The notes under the pieces are model-generated. The model ran no database searches and was not told where the DNA came from. It saw only the letters and a list, made by a program, of their open reading frames with translations. A stretch of 47,171 nucleotides of DNA, from positions 1 to 47,171 of the forward strand of contig JBJTDR010000111.1 of NCBI GenBank assembly GCA_046092445.1. Reading direction: 5' to 3'. This document shows, piece by piece, positions 16,443 to 23,311 of the stretch. The translations under genes and the position numbers were made by a program. Position 1 is the first letter of the stretch. Each line of letters begins with the position of its first letter. Source of the DNA: CAIUPE01 sp046092445. Lineage in GTDB: Bacteria > Pseudomonadota > Alphaproteobacteria > Rhizobiales > Beijerinckiaceae.

Positions 16443-17168
16443 ATGGGCTATCGGAACTGGCAGAAGGCTCTGAGCCTGCTGACTCTTTTGGCATTGACCG
16501 GATGTTACGAGACGGGCGATTTCGGGCGTCGGAAACCTGGTTTATTCGAAGGAAAAAAGGGCCCTGATCTGAACCCAGCGCGGTTTGACTCAAACTATAC
16601 CTGGACTGAAGACGAGACGGAGTTGCGGAACCGTGCCGCTGTGTTGTTGTTTAATCCGCGACATCCAACGTTACCAAGTTTTGATATGATTGAGCGGAAC
16701 AACGGGGTCGATTCCCAGTCCTACTATTCCAGAATAGCGGGGGGTCGTGACCAGTCAGTTGTCCAACGTTACCAGCGCGTCCTGCTGGACATTGCCGATG
16801 ACCGTGAATTGATACCGATCGCGCGCGAGGTCGCATGCAGGGTTATCGCGACCGACAAGGTACGGGTAGCGGCGATCAAAACCTCCAAGGACCTGACCCA
16901 GGAAGAGGTGATGTTGGCTAGGGAGCGGGTGGCGGAGAACGACGAGCTGATCGACGCGGTGGAGGCGAGCTTGCCGAAGAGGATCGACGCGTATCATTAC
17001 GCGTTGACCCGACTGGTGGCGGGGTCGCCTGACCGGAAGGCGGTCGAGGTCGAGCAGGCGATCCGGCTTCTGAAGGCCGAGGTTGCCAAGGGGCTTCCTT
17101 GTCCCCGAGGCGGGGGTGGCAGAGGTGGCGGCGGCAGTTCCGGCAAGCCGGTCATTCGGAAGGGTTGA
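16443..17168 (+). CDS. Predicted lipoprotein, unknown function
   Basis: 241 residues. The N-terminus has Arg and Lys, a Leu-rich core and the lipobox LALTGC with C21 as the lipidation site. The mature part is polar and helical (NRAAVLLFNP, LTQEEVMLARERVAENDELIDAVEASL), with QSYYSRIAGGRDQSVVQRYQ in the middle. It ends in a Gly-rich tail (PRGGGGRGGGGSSG). No enzymatic motif is visible. It is probably a periplasm-facing lipoprotein. This is the first gene of the clearly GC-rich part of the window. Confidence 0.7.
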   Translation: MGYRNWQKALSLLTLLALTGCYETGDFGRRKPGLFEGKKGPDLNPARFDSNYTWTEDETELRNRAAVLLFNPRHPTLPSFDMIERNNGVDSQSYYSRIAGGRDQSVVQRYQRVLLDIADDRELIPIAREVACRVIATDKVRVAAIKTSKDLTQEEVMLARERVAENDELIDAVEASLPKRIDAYHYALTRLVAGSPDRKAVEVEQAIRLLKAEVAKGLPCPRGGGGRGGGGSSGKPVIRKG

Positions 17169-17258
17169 GATTTTGAGTCTGCCCGCGGCACCTGATGGGG
17201 CGTCGAAGGCGGCCTGGTCGGAATGTGTGGCAATCAGCGAGTCTGAAGGGATTTGTCG

Positions 17259-17795
17259 ATGACTGCCGATCGAGACAGCGAGAGACCCTTCTGGACGGTG
17301 AAGTCGCTTGAGGAGATGTCCCCGTCGGAGTGGGAGAGTCTCTGCGACGGGTGCGGGAGGTGCTGTCTGATCAAACTCGAGGATGAAGACACGGGCGCCT
17401 ATTACGGGACCGATGTCGCCTGCAAGCTTTTTGACGCGGGCACGTGCCGCTGCAGCGACTACGAGAACAGGGAGACGCGGGTGCGTGATTGCGTGAGGCT
17501 GACGCCCACGGCGGTGCGCGAGCTTGGCTGGCTCCCGCCGACATGTGCTTACCGGCTGGTCGCCGACGGAAAAGGGCTGATGTGGTGGCATCCGCTGGTG
17601 TCGGGGCGCTCCGAGACGGTCGAGGAAGCGGGGGTGTCCGTGCGCGGACGCGTGTTTGCCAACGAGGACGAAATCGCGATTGACGATCTGCCTAACCGGA
17701 TCAGGCGCTGGCCCTTCCGATGGCCGAGGGGCGCTAGATCACCTAAATCGGATTTGGCAACTGTCCTATTTTACACTTTAAAAGGTCGATTTTAG
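17259..17795 (+). CDS. YcgN/UPF0260-like cysteine-cluster protein
   Basis: 178 residues with the YcgN pattern: SEWESLCDGCGRCCLIKLED, CKLFDAGTCRCSDYENR, CVRLTP and LPPTCAYRLV. These clustered cysteines suggest a metal site; the function is unknown. The ATG at 17259 has GAAGGG upstream. Typical members end soon after the DDLPNRIRRWPF segment, but here about 20 extra residues continue into the AT-rich region and the left arm of an 11-bp inverted repeat, so the C-terminus may have been extended by change in downstream DNA. Confidence 0.85.
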   Translation: MTADRDSERPFWTVKSLEEMSPSEWESLCDGCGRCCLIKLEDEDTGAYYGTDVACKLFDAGTCRCSDYENRETRVRDCVRLTPTAVRELGWLPPTCAYRLVADGKGLMWWHPLVSGRSETVEEAGVSVRGRVFANEDEIAIDDLPNRIRRWPFRWPRGARSPKSDLATVLFYTLKGRF

Positions 17796-17821
17796 GCGAT
17801 TTACTGTTCGATAGGACAGTT
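17759..17821. promoter_or_regulatory. 11-bp inverted repeat and promoter ahead of the GTA cluster
   Basis: AACTGTCCTAT (17759-17769) and ATAGGACAGTT (17811-17821) are perfect inverted copies with 41 bases between. The right arm overlaps a perfect TTGACA (17820-17825); TAATTC follows at 15 bp. A nested near-repeat, CCTAAATCG (17742-17750) against CGATTTTAGG (17788-17797), lies inside. The following 220 bases up to 18046 carry no gene and would be a long leader. The layout suggests a repressor or DNA-loop operator controlling the GTA. Confidence 0.5.
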
Positions 17822-18046
17822 GACAAGGTTTTCTAGGAAATAATTCGTTTACAATTTCCCGGTTCAGGTTTATGTGTCTTGCAACGCCTCTGAGTGGCGG
17901 AAAATTGGAACCGAGAGCGGGCCGTTGCTTGCAACGAATTCTCTCCCTCAAAGCGGCTTTCAATTTTGCAAAAGTCAGCAGCGGGCCTCTTTCGGGGAGT
18001 ATTGCGTGGTCAACTTGTTCAACCAATTTTACGAGAGTGTCTCATC

Positions 18047-18448
18047 ATGGAAAATGAAGTCGTAACTTTAACTGCAATTACTGAACTGGCTGAACTCAAC
18101 CGTTCGTCAAATCGTGCTGCCTCCAAGTCAGCCGGGGCGGACGAGCGCAAAGTGAAGGAAACCATTGACCGGATCTGGCGACTGACGCGCCGCCAGATTG
18201 AAGCTCTTGAACTGGAATTGAATGATCCGGTGCATTCTCTGGCGGAGCGTGAGAGGAATGCACGATCGGCAGCCAAGCTTTCGCTGATCATGCGTGACGT
18301 CGCGCGGCGCAATCTGCCACCGGTCAGCGAGACGACTTTCGGATCCGATGATCCAAGGGCGTGCCCGCGTGATCCTGAAGAATTCAAGCTTCTGCTGATG
18401 CTCGAGCTCGATCGGGATCACGAGAAAGAAAATATTTTCCTAAAATAG
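18047..18448 (+). CDS. TerS-like helical protein at the start of the GTA cluster
   Basis: 133 residues, polar and helical, without a helix-turn-helix. The segment RIWRLTRRQIEALELEL followed by ARSAAKLSLIMRDVARRN resembles in spacing the C-terminal half of the TerS-like protein at 18585 (RAWAAAHQQMDEIESRL, ARSVATLVRTLKDLSRID). In R. capsulatus, GTA gp1 is a small terminase without a classical DNA-binding domain, so this could be its counterpart. The frame is open 51 codons upstream, but the ATG at 18047 was chosen because the upstream residues look non-coding. A 9-bp hairpin overlaps its stop. Confidence 0.5.
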   Translation: MENEVVTLTAITELAELNRSSNRAASKSAGADERKVKETIDRIWRLTRRQIEALELELNDPVHSLAERERNARSAAKLSLIMRDVARRNLPPVSETTFGSDDPRACPRDPEEFKLLLMLELDRDHEKENIFLK

Positions 18449-18454
18449 GAAAAT
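18434..18454. terminator. AT-rich hairpin at the stop of the 133-residue gene
   Basis: ATTTTCCTA (18434-18442) and TAGGAAAAT (18446-18454) are perfect inverted copies around AAA. TAAAATAGGA within it is the reverse complement of TCCTATTTTA at 17764-17773 in the upstream inverted repeat, so both could be sites for one DNA-binding protein. It could equally be a weak terminator. Confidence 0.4.
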
Positions 18455-18459
18455 TTATG

Positions 18460-18488
18460 TTGACATGGATAATGGACTGATTTAAGGT
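18460..18488 (+). promoter_or_regulatory. Sigma-70-like promoter inside the GTA 5' region
   Basis: TTGACA (18460-18465), a 17-bp spacer, and TAAGGT (18483-18488), which keeps T1, A2 and T6 of the -10 consensus. The start would be near 18495, only about 20 bases before a strong terminator, giving a short RNA or a conditionally terminated leader. Confidence 0.5.
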
Positions 18489-18514
18489 CTCTCCATGCTC
18501 CCAAGGTGAAACTT

Positions 18515-18550
18515 ACCGGCAGGTGCTGACGAAGTACCTGCCGGTTTTTT
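18515..18550 (+). terminator. Strong intrinsic terminator or attenuator ahead of terS
   Basis: ACCGGCAGGT (18515-18524) and ACCTGCCGGT (18536-18545) form a perfect 10-bp stem with an 11-base loop, followed directly by six T (18545-18550). It lies 34 bp ahead of the start of the next GTA gene, so transcripts from upstream must pass it to reach the structural genes. Confidence 0.85.
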
Positions 18551-18584
18551 GCCGCCGGTCATTTTTCAAACAGGAGTCATCGAG

Positions 18585-19160
18585 ATGAACCGAGTTCAGC
18601 CGGAGACGATTGCCGTGGCGCGACGTCTTTATGAGGACAAGACACTCCCGGTACGCGAGGTCGCGCGGAAAGCAGGCATCGACCCGAAGACGCTCTATGT
18701 CTACGCGAAGCGCGAGGGATGGAGCGCACGCTCGGAGAGGTTGGGGGTTGACGATGTCCGTCCTCTCGACTGGGCGGGGCGACGGTGCACCGGATTGGCG
18801 CTTTGCCCGGAACGGAAGGCGCTCGTCGGGCGGGCCTGGGCTGCGGCGCATCAGCAAATGGACGAGATCGAAAGTCGATTGAAGCTCATGGGAAATGGAA
18901 AATCGACGCCGGACCTGGCGCTCTGGCGAGAAGCGCGGTCGGTCGCGACGCTGGTGCGGACGTTGAAGGATTTGAGCCGCATCGATGACGAGGAAACGGC
19001 ACGGATCGCCGACCGGCTGAAGGCGGAAAAGGAAAGCAAAGATGGCTCAAGCTCTGACCCGACGCCACTCGAAACAGAAATGCGCGAGCGACTGGCTCGA
19101 CGTCTTGAAGGACTCCGAAAGGGACGGTCGGCTGAACGATCTGCTGGCACTGACGGATGA
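18585..19160 (+). CDS. TerS-like GTA protein with helix-turn-helix
   Basis: 191 residues. An N-terminal helix-turn-helix at about 5-45 (ETIAVARRLYEDKTLPVREV, ARKAGIDPKTLYVYAKREGW) is of the type in phage small terminases. It is followed by helices (AAHQQMDEIESRLKLMG, REARSVATLVRTLKDLSRID) and a charged C-terminus. Its place directly before the large terminase supports a small-terminase role, presenting DNA to the packaging motor. The ATG at 18585 has CAGGAG upstream. Its last 119 bases overlap the start of the large terminase gene in another frame, an unusually long overlap. Confidence 0.65.
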   Translation: MNRVQPETIAVARRLYEDKTLPVREVARKAGIDPKTLYVYAKREGWSARSERLGVDDVRPLDWAGRRCTGLALCPERKALVGRAWAAAHQQMDEIESRLKLMGNGKSTPDLALWREARSVATLVRTLKDLSRIDDEETARIADRLKAEKESKDGSSSDPTPLETEMRERLARRLEGLRKGRSAERSAGTDG

Positions 19161-20442
19161 GCGCGACCTGCATTTCATGCTGTATGACTGGCTCGCCTGG
19201 GCGCGGCCGGACCAATTGCCACCTGACGTTTCGCAGGCGGGACTGCCCTGGACGGTGTGGATGGTTCTCGGCGGTCGCGGCGCGGGAAAGACAAGGACCG
19301 GCGCCGAATGGGTCCGTGGCATGGCACTTGGCCGCCCGCCATTCTCCGATAAGCCGGTTGAGCGGATTGCGCTTGTAGGCGAGACGCAGAATGATGTTCG
19401 GGAAGTGATGATCGAGGGAGTTTCAGGGCTTCTGAGTGTACATCGATCGGACGAGCGGCCGCTCTGGCAACCAGCGCGGCGTCGTCTTGAATGGCCGAAC
19501 GGAGCGGTTGCCTATGCCTTTTCGGCGGAGGATCCGGAAAGTCTGCGCGGGCCGCAATTTGGTGCCGCATGGCTTGATGAAGTGGGAAAATGGCGGCTGG
19601 CGGAGGAGACATTCGACATGTTGCAGTTCGGGTTGCGATTGGGTGACCGGCCACGCCAGACGGTGACGACGACGCCACGGACGGTGCCGCTGTTGACGCG
19701 ATTGCTCGCTGACCCTGCAACGGCGATCTCACGAGCGGCAACGCGGGATAATGTGTTCAACCTCGCGCCCGCCTTTCTGGATGCTGTGGTGAAGCGCTAT
19801 GCCGGCACGCGTCTCGGGCGGCAGGAGCTTGATGGCGAAATGATCGAAGCGCGGGCCGATGCGCTCTGGACGCGCGACATGATCGAGGCGGCGCGGATCG
19901 GGGGTGCGCAGACTGTGCCGCCATTGACTCGGATTGTGGTGGCGATCGATCCGCCGGCTTCGTCGGGCAAACGCTCGGATGCGTGCGGGATTGTGGCAGC
20001 AGGCATCGGGCCGGACGGGCTGGTCTATGTGCTTGAGGATGCCTCGCTGGAGCGGGCCAGCCCTGCGGCTTGGGCGACAAAGGCCATTGCGGTGTATGGG
20101 CGGCTTGAAGCAGATGCGGTGGTGATCGAGACCAATCAGGGGGGCGAGATGGCGGAAGCGGTTTTGCGCGAGATTGATGCCGGGGTGCCGATCACGCCGG
20201 TGCGGGCGACACGCGGCAAGGCGATACGCGCCGAGCCTGTGGCGCATCTCTACGAGCAGGGGCGCGTGCGACACGCGGGGATCTTCAAGGAACTCGAGGA
20301 CGAGTTATGCGATTTCGGGCCGTCGGCTGCGGGTTACGGATTATCGAACGGGCGGTCTCCGGACCGGATGGATGCGCTGGTGTGGGCGGTAACCGCGCTT
20401 TCGCTGGGGACGAAAGCGCGGCCGCGGGTGCGGACTTTGTAA
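19042..20442 (+). CDS. GTA large terminase (packaging ATPase/nuclease)
   Basis: Packages host DNA into GTA heads, corresponding to RcGTA g2. 466 residues: Walker A GGRGAGKT at 77-84 after LPWTVWMVL, Walker B AAWLDE at 175-180, coupling motif TTTPRT, and an RNase H-like nuclease with Asp in VVAIDPP (D303), VIETNQGGE, and a final Asp in SPDRMDALVWA. All catalytic residues are present, so the protein looks active. The start at 19042 lies inside the preceding gene. Here it is followed by the tape-measure gene rather than the portal. Confidence 0.92.
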   Translation: MAQALTRRHSKQKCASDWLDVLKDSERDGRLNDLLALTDERDLHFMLYDWLAWARPDQLPPDVSQAGLPWTVWMVLGGRGAGKTRTGAEWVRGMALGRPPFSDKPVERIALVGETQNDVREVMIEGVSGLLSVHRSDERPLWQPARRRLEWPNGAVAYAFSAEDPESLRGPQFGAAWLDEVGKWRLAEETFDMLQFGLRLGDRPRQTVTTTPRTVPLLTRLLADPATAISRAATRDNVFNLAPAFLDAVVKRYAGTRLGRQELDGEMIEARADALWTRDMIEAARIGGAQTVPPLTRIVVAIDPPASSGKRSDACGIVAAGIGPDGLVYVLEDASLERASPAAWATKAIAVYGRLEADAVVIETNQGGEMAEAVLREIDAGVPITPVRATRGKAIRAEPVAHLYEQGRVRHAGIFKELEDELCDFGPSAAGYGLSNGRSPDRMDALVWAVTALSLGTKARPRVRTL

Positions 20443-20467
20443 AGAGCACAAAAAGCGGGTACCCGCA

Positions 20468-20490
20468 CCTGTACAAAAGGACAGGTTTTT
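20468..20490 (+). terminator. Weak terminator-like hairpin after the terminase
   Basis: CCTGT (20468-20472) pairs with ACAGG (20481-20485), followed by five T. The 12-bp palindrome GCGGGTACCCGC lies just before (20455-20466). The gap to the tape-measure gene is 165 bp, the widest same-strand gap inside the structural block, and may mark a rearrangement joint. Confidence 0.35.
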
Positions 20491-20607
20491 CACTCTTCGA
20501 CTTTCGAGGAGGGACTTCCGGTGTCCGTTCAGCATGAATTCGAAATGATTTGATTGCGGTCAACCCGCATGCGAGCGCGCACGGGAGAACAGAGAGGAGG
20601 AGACTTG

Positions 20608-21135
20608 ATGAATGATATGACGGAGTCGTTTGTTAATCTATCGGAGAGTGCGGCGAACCAGATGCGGGCGCTCAGGACAACGGCGGATGATTTCGGGCTT
20701 TCGATTTCGCGGGCCTTTGCGAGCGGGATCACGCAGGGCAAGAAATTCGAGGATGTGCTGAAGACGGTGGCGTTGCGATTGAGCAGCTCGATGCTGAATT
20801 CGGCGCTTCAGCCGCTGGAGAAATCGCTTTTTGGCGGATTGTCCGGCCTGTTTGGTGGCGGGACAGTGACGCCCTTTGCCGATGGCGGGGTGGTTTCGGC
20901 ACCGACCTATTTTCCGATGCGGGGAGGCATGGGGTTGATGGGCGAGGCCGGCGCGGAAGCGATCATGCCGCTCGCGCGCGGACGTGACGGCAAGCTCGGT
21001 GTTAGAGGCGGCGGGGGTGGCACAACGGTGAATGTATCGATCAATGCGACGGATGCGGCGAGTTTCATGCGCTCCGAAGCACAGGTTTCGGCGGCTTTGG
21101 CGCGTGCGGTGGCGCGCGGAAAGCGTGCCCTTTAG
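20608..21135 (+). CDS. GTA tail tape-measure protein, short and relocated
   Basis: 175 residues with the GTA tape-measure pattern: a helical N-terminus (AANQMRALRTTADDFGLSIS, LKTVALRLSSSMLNSALQ), Gly/Phe-rich LFGGLSGLFGGGT, then ADGGVVSAPTYFPM, MGLMGEAGAEAIMPLARG and GTTVNVSINATDA, typical of phage tail tape-measure C-termini. The tape measure sets tail length, so a protein this short predicts a very short tail, as for R. capsulatus GTA. The ATG at 20608 follows GAGGAGGAG. In the R. capsulatus cluster the equivalent gene (g11) lies between g10.1 and g12; here it lies between terminase and portal. Confidence 0.8.
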   Translation: MNDMTESFVNLSESAANQMRALRTTADDFGLSISRAFASGITQGKKFEDVLKTVALRLSSSMLNSALQPLEKSLFGGLSGLFGGGTVTPFADGGVVSAPTYFPMRGGMGLMGEAGAEAIMPLARGRDGKLGVRGGGGGTTVNVSINATDAASFMRSEAQVSAALARAVARGKRAL

Positions 21136-21205
21136 CCGGCAAATGCCGAAGGGCGGGTGCGGGCCCTGAATTTTCCGCATCAGTCATTCAACAATGGAGA
21201 GTGCC

Positions 21206-22411
21206 ATGGCTTCCTGGCTATCCCGCCTGATGCGCGGGGGAGAAGGCGGACGCGCGTCCGGCCCTTCGGAAACAAAAACATCGAAAACGGGGCCGCTGAT
21301 CGCGCTCTACGAGACGGGGCGGCCTTTGTGGACGCCACGGGATTACGGCGCGCTGGCGCAGGAGGGGTTCCAGCAAAATCCGGTTGTATACCGGTCGATC
21401 CGGATGATTGCGGAGGCGGCGGCCTCCCTGCCATTTATTCTCTATGACGGGCGGCAGGAACTGACGGACCATCCGCTTGCGGCGCTGCTGGAGCGGCCCA
21501 ATCCGAGGGATTCGCGGGCGACATTGCTCGAGGCGCTGTTCGGGTATTTGCTCGCATCGGGCAATGGCTATCTCGAAATGGTGGAAAGCGGGCGCGGGCC
21601 GCAGGAGCTTTATGCGCTCCGACCCGACCGGATGCGGGTTGTGCCCGGGGCCGACGGATGGGCGGAGGCGTACGAGTATAATGTGAACGGGCATGGCGTG
21701 CGTTTCGACCAGACGGGCGAGGGGACGCCGCCGATTTTGCACCTGACCTTGTTCAATCCGCTCGATGACCATTACGGATTATCGCCGATGTCGGCGGCGG
21801 CGACCGCGATTGACAGCCATAATGCGGCGTCTGCGTGGAACAAATCTCTGCTCGACAATGCGGCGCGGCCATCGGGGGCGCTGGTTTATTCGGGGCCGCA
21901 AGGGGTCGGGCTGCCGGCGGACCAGTTCGACCGGCTGAAGGCGGAGCTGGAGGAGAGTTTCCAGGGGGCTGCGAATGCGGGGCGTCCGATGCTGCTTGAG
22001 GGCGGGCTCGACTGGAAGCCGCTCTCGCTGACGCCGAAGGATATGGATTTTCTGGAGGCGAAGGCGGGGGCGGCGCGGGAGATCGCGCTGGCGTTTGGTG
22101 TGCCGCCCCTGCTGCTCGGGCTGCCGGGTGACAATACCTATGCGAATTTTGCGGAAGCAAACCGGAGTTTCTGGCGGCAGACGGTGATTCCGCTCGCAAC
22201 AAAGGTGCATCAATCGATTGCGCATTGGCTGGCACCGAGTTTCGGGCCGGTTGAAGCCTTGCCGGATTTCGACCGGATCGATGCGTTGTCGGATGAGCGG
22301 GACGCGTTGTGGTCGCGGATCGGGGCGGCGGAATTTCTGACCGATGACGAGAAGCGCGAGGCGGTGGGATATGGCGCGCGGGTCACTGGCGGGGAAAGTC
22401 CGAAGCCATGA
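21206..22411 (+). CDS. GTA portal protein (HK97 family)
   Basis: Dodecameric portal through which DNA enters and leaves the head (RcGTA g3 counterpart). About 401 residues with family segments: NPVVYRSIRMIAEAAASLPF, HPLAALLERPN, LLASGNGYLE, ELYALRPDRM, HLTLFNPLDDHYGLSPM, AFGVPPLLLGLPGDNTYANF and the C-terminal EFLTDDEKREAVGYG. The ATG at 21206 is preferred over one four codons upstream because GGAG lies at proper distance. Its stop overlaps the next gene (ATGA). Confidence 0.93.
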   Translation: MASWLSRLMRGGEGGRASGPSETKTSKTGPLIALYETGRPLWTPRDYGALAQEGFQQNPVVYRSIRMIAEAAASLPFILYDGRQELTDHPLAALLERPNPRDSRATLLEALFGYLLASGNGYLEMVESGRGPQELYALRPDRMRVVPGADGWAEAYEYNVNGHGVRFDQTGEGTPPILHLTLFNPLDDHYGLSPMSAAATAIDSHNAASAWNKSLLDNAARPSGALVYSGPQGVGLPADQFDRLKAELEESFQGAANAGRPMLLEGGLDWKPLSLTPKDMDFLEAKAGAAREIALAFGVPPLLLGLPGDNTYANFAEANRSFWRQTVIPLATKVHQSIAHWLAPSFGPVEALPDFDRIDALSDERDALWSRIGAAEFLTDDEKREAVGYGARVTGGESPKP

Positions 22412-22599
22412 CCGACCAGATACTCGCCAGCGTGATTGCGCGGGGCGATCTCGCGCATCTGACGCTGATGCTTTGGGCGGGAGTAGCATCGCTTCTAGCG
22501 GCGTGGCTGCTGCGGGAGCTGGCATCGGCGAACAGGCGGTTCGACGCCTTTGTGCGGGAACTGCACCATTTCAATAGCCGCCTCGGCGGACAGGACTGA
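22408..22599 (+). CDS. Small GTA membrane-segment protein, position of g3.5
   Basis: 63 residues between portal and protease. A hydrophobic segment at about 18-36 (LTLMLWAGVASLLAAWLLR) is followed by a charged amphipathic tail containing FDAFVRELHHF. It starts by ATGA overlap with the portal gene. RcGTA has a small unassigned gene (g3.5) at this place. The tail shares FVREL with the next tiny protein. Role unknown. Confidence 0.65.
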   Translation: MTDQILASVIARGDLAHLTLMLWAGVASLLAAWLLRELASANRRFDAFVRELHHFNSRLGGQD

Positions 22600-22613
22600 T
22601 TTCAGGAGGGGAT

Positions 22614-22790
22614 ATGGCGCGACAGACAGGGCAAGGCGGTGGTGCAACACCACCCGCCACGGGAGAGGTGCGTGCGGAAGTGCCGCGCGCGAGCGAGGTG
22701 TTCTCGACATTTGTGCGGGAATTGCAGCGGATCGATGCGGCGCGCCGGAAGGGCGTGCGGACGACGCGCAGCAGCGGGAAGCGCAGATGA
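22614..22790 (+). CDS. 58-residue GTA protein before the prohead protease
   Basis: ATG at 22614 with AGGAGGGG at 22604-22611, stop TGA at 22788-22790 overlapping the protease start. The protein begins MARQTGQGGG, has EVFSTFVRELQRIDAAR at 28-44 and ends in a basic tail (RTTRSSGKRR). No family recognised. FVREL(Q) matches FVREL(H) in the preceding protein, and the DNA under it is a 17-base near-repeat, so the two may share a partner or derive from one sequence. The strong ribosome-binding site and tight coupling argue that it is real. Confidence 0.6.
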   Translation: MARQTGQGGGATPPATGEVRAEVPRASEVFSTFVRELQRIDAARRKGVRTTRSSGKRR

Positions 22791-23311
22791 GTCTGATCTT
22801 GAGTGACGGGCCGGAAGGGCAGTTCGAGGGCTATGCGAGCGTGTTCGGGGCGATGGATATGGCGCGCGATATCGTGATGCCGGGGGCGTTCGCGGCGAGC
22901 CTCGCAAGATCGGGTGCGGGCGGGATCAAACTGCTCTGGCAGCATGATCCGGCGCAACCCCTGGGCGTCTGGACAGAGATTATCGAGGATCATCGCGGGC
23001 TGTTCTGCCGCGGCGCGCTCAATCTCGATGTGCAGCGCGGGAGGGAATTGTTCGCGCTGCTCAGGCAACGTGCGGTGAACGGGCTCTCGATTGGTTTCAA
23101 GACGGTGGGCTCCCAGACCGACAAGGCGACGCGGACGCGAAAGCTCGAGAAGATCGATCTGTGGGAGATTTCAATTGTGACGTTTCCTCTGCTGCCGGAG
23201 GCGCGGATCGGCGCTGTGAAGCAGGCGGAGGCGGATTTTTCACCTGCTGACCGGGAGCGCATCAGGCGGTTCCGGCAGCTTTTCAAAACGACGAAAGGAT
23301 ACGCAGTATGA
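22787..23311 (+). CDS. GTA prohead protease (HK97 family, S78)
   Basis: Cleaves the N-terminal scaffold segment of the capsid protein during head maturation (RcGTA g4). 174 residues: FEGYASVFGAMDMARDIVMP at the start, catalytic H53 in KLLWQHDPAQPLG and S101 in VNGLSIGFKT, and LWEISIVTFPLLPEARI. The ATG overlaps the previous stop and gives the expected family N-terminus; the longer open frame upstream is not used. It is followed by the capsid gene with a 4-bp overlap. Confidence 0.92.
   Translation: MSLILSDGPEGQFEGYASVFGAMDMARDIVMPGAFAASLARSGAGGIKLLWQHDPAQPLGVWTEIIEDHRGLFCRGALNLDVQRGRELFALLRQRAVNGLSIGFKTVGSQTDKATRTRKLEKIDLWEISIVTFPLLPEARIGAVKQAEADFSPADRERIRRFRQLFKTTKGYAV

Noticed and set aside
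17759..17821. LexA (GTTC-N7-GTTC) or lux-box reading of the inverted repeat
   Set aside because: GTTC occurs once without its partner at the right spacing, and the arms do not match the lux-box consensus.
18453..18560. tRNA or attachment site next to the GTA
   Set aside because: The only strong fold is a 10-bp terminator with a T-run; no cloverleaf or CCA end could be drawn.
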